The notes under the pieces: generated by a model
What the model was told of the DNA's origin: nothing
The model's database searches: none
What the model saw: the letters and a program-made list of their open reading frames with translations, nothing else
In this document: piece after piece, positions 11,624-22,099 of the stretch
How the letters are laid out: every line of letters begins with the position of its first letter
How positions within the stretch are numbered: position 1 is the first letter of the stretch
Made by a program: the position numbers and the translations under genes
Assembly: GCA_013054445.1 (NCBI GenBank)
Contig: JAAMPI010000037.1
Span: forward strand, 1-64,000
Length of the DNA: 64,000 bases
Direction: 5' to 3'
Source: Cudoniella acicularis
Taxonomy: Eukaryota > Ascomycota > Leotiomycetes > Helotiales > Helotiaceae

Positions 11624-11809
11624 ATGGCTGTCCCGGACCCCTGTAACCACGCTTTCAACATTCTCAAGTGCGAATCAACAATCATTCAGTGGGATTGCAA
11701 CTTATGCCACAACGGGCCTTATTGGTATATTTTCGAGTGCAAGTACTGCTTCTTGAAGATTTGTCTACCCTGCACCCAAAAACTTAATGTCGATTTGTTA
11801 GTCAAATAG
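11624..11809 (+). CDS. Small Cys/His-rich zinc-binding-like protein
   Basis: A 61-residue protein with the pattern C-x-H..C..W-x-C-x2-C..P-Y-W-x3-E-C-x2-C..I-C-x2-C (residues 7 to 50). This spacing resembles C1/DC1-type zinc-binding modules (WDCNLCHNGPYWYIFECKYC). There is no signal peptide. A pyrimidine-rich leader precedes the ATG. A TAG stop directly abuts a good GTATGC donor (AAATAG|GTATGC), so a spliced longer form is imaginable but would need the stop to be bypassed. It is probably a nuclear or cytosolic small binding protein; the exact role is unknown. Confidence 0.6.
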   Translation: MAVPDPCNHAFNILKCESTIIQWDCNLCHNGPYWYIFECKYCFLKICLPCTQKLNVDLLVK

Positions 11810-12185
11810 GTATGCAAACTATTTCCCTGAGGCCTGACTGCAACTAATGTGTTTGTAGAGAGCGTGTTGCAATTGATGGGTAGTATTTTGGGAAGGATGC
11901 CAGAGCGGTTTTTAGCCAGACGATTTTGAAGCATGAGGGGGAACTGTCAAAGCACATTTGAATTAAAACTCGTTTTTATCATTAGAAATATTTAACAATG
12001 TTCTTAACTCCACCGGCCTAGAAACGTGCCCCATTAATTCTTCAACCACCGAGATAGTGAGAACCATAACCATAGTACACCAAAAAAAAAAAAACACCGT
12101 TATAGTAACCTCAAAATAGGAAAAAGGTTTCTTATTAAAGACGACGCCAGGAGTTGGCGCATCTCGTGTTCTTGGAGTGCAGATA

Positions 12186-13532
12186 TCATGCGATGCTGTT
12201 TGTTGTAGTTGGGGGGATAGACCAGGGGATCTGAATATACGGCCTCGATCTAGAATCCAGATATGTGCATTGTATCCTCCTCCTATCACACTTGCCGCAA
12301 GAAGGTTCCACCCCATCGCATTTTAACTTGTATTTCCGACACCCTGTGCATGGTTGCGGGGTTTTCCGACGCCTCTGTGCATTTTCTTTTACCTCGGACT
12401 GTGGGTGAACATTTTCAGTATGCCTTTGGAGCGCCAATAGACTGGGAAACCCTGCTTTAGCGTAGCTGCGTTTGCACTGATCAACCTCGCAAAGATAAGG
12501 TGTTAGATGAGTAGCAACATGGTACCTGATGTATTGTTTCGATGGTTGTTGTGTGCAGTTTGTCCACTCTTTCAATGGACACTGATGTCGATTACCCTTC
12601 GAAGTCATTTGTTTATGAATTATTTCCGTAGCCAAAAGGGCGGCTTTCTTGTATTCTGCCCGTTTGTGTGAAAGGACGCGCCCATCTCCCCATATATCTT
12701 TCCACCGAAGTATAAGACTCGCCTTCACGTTCGATTCAAAGCCAGATTTACCAACCGTAAGGTCAGAGCAGCTCAAATGTTCATCGAGATACTTGCTAAT
12801 AAGGCAATTAGCATCACGCGAAAGGTCCTGGGGAGTAAAAGGTAATTTACCTATATGTATTCCTCCACGTCACCGGCGGATGACTGAATTCACACTCGTC
12901 TTCCCATGGGCAGTGGTAAAGCTCACCAGTCTTTCGCTTGGGTCTTTGTTTAGAACGTATATGTAACGGTGTAGGGTGAGTGTCGATTGCAGCTGGTCTT
13001 ACGCTGTCATTTCGAAAGGCAATATCTTCGACAACATGGGGTAAGACCTCGACAGCTATATCCGAACAGTCAGAGGAACTATTCATTTATGGAGGCTAGA
13101 GGTAACTCGGGTTTTTACCTTGCGACAATGTTTCTTGCTTTTTGACGACTGGCTTCGAGGAAATGTCCATTTCCGGATATTCAGGGCAAGTTGAGGAACT
13201 GAATGCATTCGGGCTTTGGCTTTGCGACCATGATATTTCTTGCTCATTGATCGGGAAGCCAGAGGAAATGTCCATTTCCAGATTTTCAGGGCAAGTTGAG
13301 GAACTGAATACATTCGGGCTTTGGCTTTGCGACCATGTATATTGCTCTCCGAAATATGCATCTAGGATTCCGGGCGGTCAGCAAGGAGCTTTACAGTGGT
13401 GGAAGAAAACTTACACTGGAAATTGAATGGTAGGTATTCGATTTCAGCCGAATCAATTTCTACACTGGAGTTCGAAGCTTGGTACGATTTCTCTTCTGTC
13501 CAATTGATCTGAACATTCTCGGAACTGTGCAT
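12186..13532 (-). CDS. Transcription factor with C2H2-like and Zn2Cys6 fingers
   Basis: Exons seen: 13532..13415 (MHSSENVQINWTEEKS..), 13361..13119 (two in-frame 35-residue repeats WSQSQSPN.FSSSTCPE), about 13086..12851, and 12795..12186. The third exon supplies YHCPWEDEC, which with KYLDEHLSC after a 55-nt intron makes an incomplete C2H2-like unit. The last exon has CPLKEWTNC..HVATH, then CEVDQCKRSYAKAGF..HTENVH. It then has a Zn2Cys6 binuclear cluster, CTGCRKYKLKCDG..PSCGKCDRRRIQC. The mix of C2H2 and Zn2Cys6 fingers is typical of some fungal regulators, here with the binuclear cluster C-terminal. The junction between exons 2 and 3 is out of phase by one base with every AG tested, so a base may be missing or exon 3 may start a separate gene (ATG at 13,086). 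Confidence 0.65.
13157..13337 (-). repeat. 105-bp tandem repeat inside the transcription factor
   Basis: The about 76-base unit beginning GAGGAAATGTCCATTTCC occurs at 13,157 and again at 13,262, exactly 105 bases (35 codons) apart, with a few substitutions. The repeat keeps frame in the minus-strand reading that continues exon 1 of the gene. Confidence 0.9.
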
Positions 13533-13736
13533 GGTGGAATTCTAATTCCGTTACAAATTCTTTGAACAAAACTTATAACAAGAAGAAAATCGCAGGACGA
13601 GGAAAACGAGACTGGCCTGTTCCTTCGTCACCTCCCATGTCAAATCAGGTGACTCGTCCAATTGGCAGTTGAAATAAGACTCAGGGATAATGTAACTTAG
13701 CCCGCTTCTCAGGGTAACCGTGCCCGCCTCGGTAGT

Positions 13737-13955
13737 CGCCCGATTAAGAATGGATTCACTAGCAGGGTAGAAAAGGTGGCCGCCTCACGAATCTCACCCG
13801 ATTAAGAACGGATTCACCAGCAGGGTAGAAAAAGTAGTGCCCGCTTCGCCCGATTAAGAATGGATTCACTAGCAGGGTAGAAAAGGTGACCGCCTCACGA
13901 ATCTCACCCGATTAAGAATGGATTCACCAGCAGGGGTAGAAAAAGTGCCCTGTAG
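13737..13955. repeat. Minisatellite, four copies in an alternating A-B-A-B pattern
   Basis: Four copies of a unit built on CCCGATTAAGAAYGGATTC start at about 13,738, 13,797, 13,849 and 13,907. Copies 1 and 3 share ACTAGCAGGGTAGAAAAGGTG plus CCGCCTCACGAATCT; copies 2 and 4 share ACCAGCAGG and AAAAAGT. This indicates that a two-unit block of about 110 bases was duplicated. It is non-coding and lies upstream of both flanking genes. Confidence 0.9.
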
Positions 13956-14349
13956 GAATGATTGGCTCGATTAACGATACAAGTTGTCAATGTTCTAACA
14001 GCTCGTGTCAGGGATAATATAAAAAGTCCGATTGGGAGCTGAAGTGACCAACTCTCCACCGGAAACGACCCAGGCGAGCTCGCGATCGCCTGGATCGAGA
14101 AAATCCATACCTCACTGGAGGGACTCCCACTTCCTATGATCTTCATGCACAAAACAATCAGCCTATCTACTATTGCAGTATAACTCTTATCTGTTCAAGG
14201 CATGTCTCGAATCATGACATTCCTTTCTCCCGCGCGTCTGAATCTATAAGTAGTAGCTGCAGGCAACCTGCAAGCGCCCTCTTGTATCGTGCCTCACTGC
14301 ATCAGCCACCCTCTTTGATTACCGCCTTGCTTACCTTCGCTTGGGAATT

Positions 14350-15777
14350 ATGCCTGCCTGGAATCTATCTGTCGTTTGGTCTTCGCTTGCTGTGTGTGTC
14401 ACGTTGCTCAAGTTAATCGTACCGGCATTGCGGCTCTCCCACGAATACGCTGGCACTCGCAAACCACCACTTACCCCCACGCTGAGGCCCTGGCTAGAAA
14501 CGGGCATTTCGACAACTTCCTTTCTCTTGAGCGTGTCACTCCTCGTATCTTCTTGTATTAGAGAAGGAGAAGGAGAGAAAGCTCTACAGATTCTTCTTCC
14601 TATCGCTGGGGGTTTATGGATCTTCCACCAGGTTAGTTGCCGCATCTACTTTTAGAGAAAGCTTTTACTGAAAATTTCCTAAGGGTGCATATCTATGGGT
14701 TTACGCCAGGTCTTCGAAGACATGGCTTGACTGGCCTCTATGGATTAACTTGATTGGTTTTATCGCAACGACTGTATTTAGTGTTCTAACAACTTCCCGT
14801 GTCAGTTACTATCATGCTCGCAATATTGTGTTACTTTCTTGCTTCTCCGCAGAATACCTCGTTATTTTTATTTTATACTGGTGGAGATTGCGGGAACACA
14901 AAGCAGATTTCAAGAACACTTCGACTTTCGAGTCCGTCGAGATAGTTCGTAAGCTTCTTTTATGGAACGTGAGGCTTGGTGCTTTCGCCTGTGCTATTGT
15001 ATTTTCCTCCCTGGGTTGCTACTTGGGAGGACATATTAATCTTATTACATCCTTGTGGGTGAGTTGGCAGATCAAGTGGTGTGATTTAGGGTTCTCTTCT
15101 GACAGCATATACAGTTGGCTGATGGAGCGGCTACGGCATGGGCTATATGGATGTCATGGATGGGATACAAAGCGTGGCAGAGGGCAAAGAACCCAGACTC
15201 GGTTGAAAAAAGCATTCCCTCACAGAACTCCACGAGCGAGCTTATGGCGCCTTCACCTGCACACATCAAACAGACATTCACACACCCCGACAAAAAAGGG
15301 AATTACGATCTTTTACAGGAAGACACGGCATTTGGATTTAAGCACTTCGTCAAGAGAGTTATTTTGGATTCAGGAAAATACAGTGGATGGAAACAACTTG
15401 AACAAAGCTCGAACAAAGGACAGTGGATTCCGCAACAGAGCTCGAGGATTGAAGTGACAGGGCCTTCAGCTGTATCGTTGGGAACGCTATCCGCAAAACT
15501 CGCCCAATTGCGAACCATTTTGAATTCAACACCACAAGACACACGGGTAGAGAGGAAGGCTAGGATGAGAGCCAGGTCCTACTGTTGCAAATGTTCCCGC
15601 AGGACTGGCGTGATGGGTCGCCGATGCCTGAAGTGTGAGCATTTGAGGTGTCATGTTTGCCGGCTCCTTGAAATGGTTTATCTAAAGACAGAGCAGCAGT
15701 TTGAAGATTCTCAACATGCAAAGACGGTGTCATTTGAAACGCAATGGCTAGGGTGTGGAGAAACTGAGGAGGCTTGA
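14350..15777 (+). CDS. Multi-pass membrane protein with C-terminal Cys cluster
   Basis: Exons 14350..14631, 14684..15058 and 15115..15777 join in frame to 439 residues (introns 52 and 56 nt). Hydrophobic segments are seen near residues 8-27, 50-68, 79-97, 115-135, 142-162, 190-210 and 220-236, so about six or seven membrane spans with short loops. A soluble tail of about 190 residues follows, ending with a zinc-ribbon/RING-like cluster CCKCSRRTG..CLKCEHLRCHVC. The membrane part keeps W-rich and charged helix ends but no transporter signature that I recognise. A membrane anchor presenting a zinc-binding tail suggests an E3-like or scaffold role, which is inference only. Confidence 0.65.
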
Positions 15778-17002
15778 GTGGGGAAAGGGGTTCGAGAAAG
15801 GGTGGACAACTTTCATCTCAGTGCAGTCCTAAAGATAAATCCAAATAAAAAATCTCATTCGTTCTTGTGCCATGTTTGAGCTTATTGAGCTGGCGGGAGA
15901 GAGCCGAGCCCTGATTAGAAGATGGGGGTGTTGAAGCCGACTCGGCGGCTTGACCGAATGCATCATTGGACGAACCTGCATGGAGTCAGCTCTGCACACA
16001 ACAAAGGACAGCGGAGCTCGGCAGGCGTGCAGCATGCTTTCCGCGAGATATACCTGTACCGCCATTTTCCAGCGCATACAGCGCTGATTTAACGTGCCAC
16101 ACACTCATGCTATGAATGAATACCCAGCTATTATCCTCACCAGCAGCCTCCTGTATCCAGTTCCCATCGCGAGTGTATTCGAAGAACTGTGCGACGGAAG
16201 GCGTAACGGAAAACTTGGAAGCCTGGGGAGGCTTGCAACATCAAACGTTGGACTGCACTCGCTTGGTTGTCCAACCGCACCGCAGTCCACGCGCCAGGAG
16301 ATCTGCGAGAGTGTGGGTCTCTACACGCCCTGGGGAACGCTCATAATTCCTTTGGATACTGTGCACTATGGATCGGAAAACCAGATGCTCAATATAGTCA
16401 GGCCTCTCGCATCAATTTTCAATTCGAGATAAGATTCAACAGAAGGGTGTTCAAGGGTTGTTCCCCAGTTTCCTAAAACAGTGCTCAGCATTCGGGTACA
16501 TAAAATGATAAATCCTCCTCCTACGTCAGTTCTCGTGCTCGTCCAGATGCATTTCGCTGAAGCAAGTGAGCGCGCCATCAATCAGTATCGAGAAGCCATG
16601 ATCGCACCGTGCGCGCCGTAACCTTACCCCAAATCCGATCAAGGCGTCAGTTCCCCGAAGCTTTGGGGGGGCGAACCACTTCGCTCCCGTCCACCGTGCT
16701 TCCTACCGGATCGGATGCGTCCACGCGGCCACTTCCCCATGATTGGCGGGCAACCCCGGCACAAAGGCCGGGCCAATTGACGAGGACAGCGCCGCATCAG
16801 CCTGCTTGGCCGTGCAAACGGCGATCTGGTAGGATGAAGATTTGTGACCCCTGTCCCTGTTGTCAATCGGTGAAACCAACGGAATTAATTGGCGAGGCAG
16901 CGCCGCAGCAGTATCAATCAGCTGAGGCCCACAAGCGAGGTTATTCCAACGTTGCGCACCACCGGTAAATTTCTAGCACACCCCCAACAATACGTAACCA
17001 CG
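15778..17002. other. Gene-poor spacer, GC-rich at 16,600-16,980
   Basis: Several overlapping open stretches occur on both strands but none shows a motif, splice logic or coherent composition. From about 16,600 to 16,980 the sequence becomes GC-rich with CG-dense words (GCGCGCC, CCACGCGGCC), unlike its surroundings; this may be a CpG-rich promoter for the gene at 17,003 or foreign DNA. Confidence 0.45.
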
Positions 17003-17575
17003 ATGGCCGCGCTGCCCTCTGTCTCACTGAGGACCTCGATCCCCGAGGTTCAGGAGTGCATGAACAGGTCCGTGGAAATGGACCTTTGGAATGCGAAAAG
17101 CCCCCGGTGGAGATATCTTTTAGTATGCATATGATCGTGATTGAAACCTGAGTTCATGATTTACCTAACTCTAATAATCTAGGTAATACGAAAGCAATTT
17201 ATTAAAGAACAGTTGCAGAAAGAAGGCATTACCCCGACCGAGCTGAAGAATTTGGATGTGGCACAAAGACGCTACCGTCTTCTCCAATTAGAACAAGTTT
17301 TTGCTGCTGAATTCTTTCAATATACCCGCGATAATGGTTGGATGGAAGATGCTGTGGGTCCTAATAGTAATTGGCTATATATACATGGAATGAGTGCTTG
17401 GCATGTAAGGCATACAGTCCAGGCGATCGAAGGTAAGACGCCTGATTATATAGTACAGTAAAATTCCCTTATAGGGCTAATTATTCTTCTAGCTACCTTA
17501 GACGACGACGGCGACGACGCGACGGGATCGCCCTCCACGTCCCAGCCGTCCCAGCCGTCTCAGCCTGCTGTGTAG
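17003..17575 (+). CDS. Conserved-looking 150-residue protein, unknown
   Basis: Exons 17003..17122, 17183..17432 and 17493..17575 (introns 60 nt each, both GT..CTAG) join to exactly 151 codons. The product opens MAALPSVSLRTSIPEVQECM and is mostly helical, with many aromatic and charged residues in the middle (RYRLLQLEQVFAAEFFQYTR, WLYIHGMSAWHVRHTVQAIE). It ends in an acidic stretch LDDDGDDA and a Ser/Pro/Gln tail. No signal peptide, membrane span or catalytic motif is seen. The splice model closes perfectly, so the gene is credible, but I do not recognise its family. A role in nucleic-acid binding is possible from the helical, Arg-rich core but unproven. Confidence 0.65.
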
Positions 17576-18113
17576 GGGTGGGCAACTAGATGCGGTACGC
17601 GGACACTGGCCACCAACTGCATGGGGCAAATGACACAACATGTGTGGACTGCAGCACGCGGCACGGCGTGTGAGGGTGCTTTGATCAATGTGTATCTCGA
17701 TTTCAATTCATACGCTGTCATGGCTTACAGGGTTTCTCTTGTGCATTCCCCTTGACTGCCCCAACAACAGTGCAGCTGCTGAATTACGCCAGTCGGAGAA
17801 GGGCCGGCCTCAAGTGGAGACAACTTTCAATGCATCTCTAATGAATATTGTGGCTTCAAAAGCCTGATGCTAGGCGTGTTTTAAAGCCCGTAAGTCGCCG
17901 AACGGCGTAGGGAAGCAGCATTCGGGACAGCCAAAGTGATTCCTTTTTCCTACCCTTCTCCGATTGTGTGATATCTGCCAAAAAGAAGCAAACATCAGAC
18001 AGTTCTCGATGCTACTTGAGTCTTGCTCGTTGCTATTTCCAATCAACCTTCAATTTAATACCTTCGACAGCAGCAACTGCCAACTCAGGTCACTGCTTGA
18101 CCGTCGGTTAAAC
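17576..18113. other. Intergenic spacer
   Basis: No open frame with motifs is visible. The last 150 bases carry the pyrimidine-rich run typical of a fungal 5' leader before the F-box gene. Confidence 0.4.
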
Positions 18114-19197
18114 ATGGATCATCTTTCAACGTCTGTCCCTGCCACCTACTGAGTGTAACAAAACTGACATAAAATCTAGATTAACTCCGGAATTGTGCTG
18201 CATGATCGTTGAGAAATTGACCAGAGACGATCTACGTACTTTATTGCTCACTTGCAAGAGGTTTCACGACGACTTTCCATACCCACTAATCGATCTCACA
18301 ATAAACTCTGCCGATATCGACAAATCCACCAAGATGCGCAATATATCTCTCTGCTCTCGACTTGCCCCACGTGTGCAGACCTTGACGTATTTTTGCTGCA
18401 CTTCAATTCCTAAGCCATGCGATCCTCTACGCAATACGAAGACCCCAGAACCAAAGATTTGGGAGCACCTCCAACGCTCTCTACCAAATTTCATAGCTCT
18501 ACGGGAGTTTCGTGTCGAAGAAGGACCTGATGGATATGGGCATTGTGCATGTACCTCTCGAGCGTACCCAGAGCATATTCACACTCTCCGTAAAATCCTG
18601 TTACATTTGAAGGAAAAGGGTAAACTTCCTGATGGTTTAAACACTTTCAAATTTAATACGGAATGGGTGTCGAAGCCAAAATTATGGACTCCATTATTTT
18701 CCTCTCTCCACACGCTGTACATCAAATGGCCCCGGGAAATCAGTCCGGCAGATGTCCCTGAATTACAGAAGCTTTTTCAATATCCCCGGAGCATTGAAAT
18801 CATAGGTGCCAGGGACTGTTATTGCCTTGACACTTTTTGTGAAGGACGGTACCCAAAGCTCACCAGCCTTCGCATTCACGGGCCTATAGTTTCATGTCCA
18901 GAGAAACTTCAGACCTTCTTTTCACAGCACGAAAAGATAACTTGTTTTACCTGGCTCGACTTTGGATCGGCAAATGACCAATGGCTTTACAAATTTCCCC
19001 CCAGAATAAAAGACTTCTTCTCTGGAGTTGCTTTCAAGTGTCTTGGAAAAGGGTCAAGAATTGACTTTTGGGGTTGTACGGAAAGTCTTATTTGGGAAGC
19101 TGAGGGTCCAAAGCTGTACTTTGAGTTGAATCCACCCGAATTCAAACAGCTAATATACTACCGTCTCCGTGGCATCTTTTCTCATTGGCGTCCTTAA
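18114..19197 (+). CDS. F-box protein
   Basis: The main exon begins at about 18,180 after a CTAG acceptor. It opens LTPELCCMIVEKLTRDDLRT, followed by LLLTCKRFHDDFPYPL, which matches the about 40-residue F-box that binds Skp1 in SCF ubiquitin ligases. The remaining about 290 residues have no clear leucine-rich or WD repeats. There are scattered Cys (GHCACTSRAYPEH, RDCYCLDTFCEGRYP) and Trp residues. A short first exon with ATG at 18,114 (MDHLST..) probably precedes it, but the donor is not clean: the phase needed (2) is met only by the weak GTCTGT at about 18,131. The likely role is substrate recognition in an SCF complex; the substrate is unknown. Confidence 0.65.
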
Positions 19198-21116
19198 TAA
19201 TGCCACAGATTTCATCTTTATTTTCCATATATTTACTCTGTGAATGCTCCAACCATTCCCGTTTCCACCCAGGTAGTGTCCCACAAGATATCCCCTAAAC
19301 CAACATCAATTCCATCACCCTTCCCTGCCCACTCTGACCCAAAAGCTGACGCCAACGCTTGGACGGGTGGTGTATCCTTGACACATCCAGATTCTTCTTT
19401 TTGTGAGCAGCCACATCGGCCTAGCCAGCCAATCTGTCATCCTGCATCCTGTATCGGCCAAACCTCCCCGATTTGAGCTGAAAATGAGATAAGGGGATCT
19501 TCTCGAATCCCGGGAACTTGGCAAAGAGTCTGACAGTTTAATTTGGCGCGCCATGCGCTTAAATAAGTAAAGCAGTCAATAAATACACAGTAGGAAAAAA
19601 TCATTGTCCATGTAGCGAACCATTGCAAATTTCCGGCTCCTCCATCCCCATAAGCTTGTAAAACCACGATGGAGTCTGACTCGCCAGACAGTCCCCTAAA
19701 TTCCAGTCATCAGTATATGAAAGTTCTATTTATATTCTGATAGAACAAACCACATTTCCTATTTCTATATATTGATTAGTTTTATTCCGTCGTCATCTAC
19801 TGTTGTGGGCGTGAACCAGCTTACCGGTATTCCAAAGCTATTACTTTGGGTTTGCAACGTATATGTGTAGTTTCATATTCGTGACACCAAAAACGTGCAA
19901 TCCAGCGGACACCGCCGCAGAGATATTTCACCTGTGTATAATCGCACATTCTCGCTTTAGGGTATGACAACTTTGGAGCCTTGGTCAAAGAGAAGTGACG
20001 ATTCAACTTGGTTGATAATGGAAACGACGGAGACTCAATAGCATATTATACACGTAACATTCCATCACATCTCATCCTATTGCCCCCTACTTGAGTCTCT
20101 GCACGCTAATAACGGCTCGTACCTGGTGGAAGTCCAAGGACTCAAGATGACCTGACCGGGCTGAACCCCTCCCTGCAGCTTCTTTCCGTCTCCTTGTCCG
20201 TGTTCACACTCCTAAGTCACCAAAACGAGCGAATTGTACGGTACGAGGTTTGTTTCCGGGTCTCTTGAGGATGCCACCAACGGTAAGCAGCGGCAGCTGC
20301 GCCTTTCCCCCTGACCTAGTAGCGGTCCTAGTCTTAATTACGTCGCGTCTAATCGATTCAGAACTCGGCCTAGTCTCTTTGTAGATCGAAAGTTGTCTCC
20401 CATACCTCTCGGCGACGGGAAAATGGGACAGGTCATCTCCCCATACCACTTAACGAGTGAACGAGGAAAGGGAGTTCCCTCTCATGCTTCAAAATCGTCT
20501 AGCGCCCGTGTGCCCAATCGCAGCTTCGATCTCACCATGAACATGCACAGCATCTATCCAAGCATAATCTTCTGCCAACATTCTTAATTGCAGCTTACCT
20601 CCAACGAAGCAGGACTTCCAAGCTCCACCTGATGCCTTGAGCTTCAGCAGCTGCAGTAACACTAGTAAGGCCCTAAAAAGTAACCCTGAGGATTTACTAA
20701 AACGCCCTGAACTGCAGGTTTTGCTCCCACTGCACATGGACAGCTACTTCGAACCTCCTACATAAAGAATACCATTTCAACATCATCGAAAGGCCTACCA
20801 ACAAGTCAAGAACCATTTCAGTCAATCTGACGGCCGTCGGGCATTACACTTTGCTTGGAAGTCGAATCGAAAGAAGGCGTGGGAAAATTGTTTACGGAAA
20901 AACCAAAGGAGTTCGATGTCGAGCCGAACAGGAGTGCAGGCTATACACAATCCTCCAAGCTTAACCATTTGGAAATCGAATCATTGAAATAAAGCATAGG
21001 AATATTGCTCATCGACAGATCAAAGGGGATCGATCTGAAGGTCAGCAGAACTTGGACATTGTGCCTCCGAGAGGCTCCAAAAGGGACGGCAGGCTACATA
21101 CACTTTCTCCAAGGCC
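19198..21116. other. Long spacer without a supported gene
   Basis: Short open stretches on both strands show no motifs or consistent splicing. Pieces at 20,820-21,050 have an Arg/Ser/Lys-rich reading that could be an upstream exon of the SR-rich gene at 21,117, but no acceptable junction was found. Confidence 0.4.
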
Positions 21117-21863
21117 ATGCGACTCGAAATCGGATTCAATGGAAGCCGAGGCCGTCAATCACGAACCAACTTACTATCATCGGCCTCAAGATCAAAATCC
21201 CAAAGCGATTATCTCGCAGGTCTTCAATCCCCCAGTCGTTCACCATCACCATTACCAAGGCACTCACAGGCCTGCGACTCAAGATACCAAAGAGATCATC
21301 TTGCCAGCCTCCAATCGCCGAGTCGCTCACCATCGCCGAGTCGCTCACAGGCCTCCGATTCAAAGACTCAACAGGATTCTCTTCAATTGCCGAGTCGCTC
21401 ACAGGCCTCCGATTCAAAGACTCAACAGGATTCTCTTCAATTGCCGAGTCGTTCACCATCGCCAGCGGCAGAAAGACAGGTGAATCGGCATAAGGGAAAC
21501 TTAAAGCTACCACATAAAAAACCTGTATTTACAGAAGAAGAAAGCGATTTTATTTGGTACCACGCATTTGATCTGGGATTGCCAATTCTCAGTACCGCGG
21601 CTTTTCCTGTTAGTATCATCCATAAGTTCCAGAACAAATGGGGGCGACGGTTGCCACATTCCAAAGTCTCTTCTCACATCGTGCAAGCCAAAAGCAAGCG
21701 TGGGATTGTGTACAAAGCTAAATGCCATGGACATACCACCAGGGTTGCGGCAGAGAAGGGCAAATATCGCCTTTGCGACCTTGAGCCCGAACGAGCTTTG
21801 ACATACGAATGGGTTATAGTTGATCACAAGGAGGAGATCAAACGGAGAAAAGGAATGGAATAA
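21117..21863 (+). CDS. SR-repeat protein with Myb/SANT-like domain
   Basis: The open frame encodes 248 residues. Residues 20-120 are Ser/Arg/Gln-rich with repeated SPSRSPSP and SRSQASDS words, encoded partly by a perfect 54-bp tandem repeat. Residues about 135-190 (KPVFTEEESDFIWYHAFDLG.. then IIHKFQNKWGRRLPHSKVSS) look like a Myb/SANT-like helix-turn-helix: an acidic first helix with a W, then a W-containing last helix. This suggests DNA or chromatin binding. The C-terminus is basic (HKEEIKRRKGME). The gene may extend upstream through spliced exons. The repeats are translated without a stop in two other frames as well, so frame choice rests on the downstream Myb-like part. Confidence 0.55.
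   Translation: MRLEIGFNGSRGRQSRTNLLSSASRSKSQSDYLAGLQSPSRSPSPLPRHSQACDSRYQRDHLASLQSPSRSPSPSRSQASDSKTQQDSLQLPSRSQASDSKTQQDSLQLPSRSPSPAAERQVNRHKGNLKLPHKKPVFTEEESDFIWYHAFDLGLPILSTAAFPVSIIHKFQNKWGRRLPHSKVSSHIVQAKSKRGIVYKAKCHGHTTRVAAEKGKYRLCDLEPERALTYEWVIVDHKEEIKRRKGME
21335..21442 (+). repeat. Perfect 54-bp tandem duplication
   Basis: The 54-base unit starting GCCGAGTCGCTCACAGGCCT occurs twice back to back (21,335-21,388 and 21,389-21,442) with no difference, adding 18 residues to the SR-rich region. A shorter third piece continues at 21,443. The identity of the copies indicates a recent event. Confidence 0.95.
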
Positions 21864-22099
21864 CCAAAATTTTCAAACACAATTTTCTTGATTAAAATAA
21901 CATGTACATGCTGGACCTGGCGTGTCCGCAAAGCCTCTAGCCTCACTTCCACTTTTTTGCGGATCTCTTTCTCTCTCAATCCTTCTGCTAGACAACTCTC
22001 TTCCTCCTGATTCCTTATTTCGAGACGACCGAATTCGAAGTGACCTGCGACAGGTTTCGTAACGAAAAGGAGGCGAAGGCCATCCGAGATATGACATCG

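Noticed and set aside
15829..16600. Several overlapping 60-110-residue open stretches on both strands
   Set aside because: No splice logic or motif; composition looks random.
20204..20737. Minus-strand readings of about 80 residues each
   Set aside because: No consistent joining and no recognisable family.
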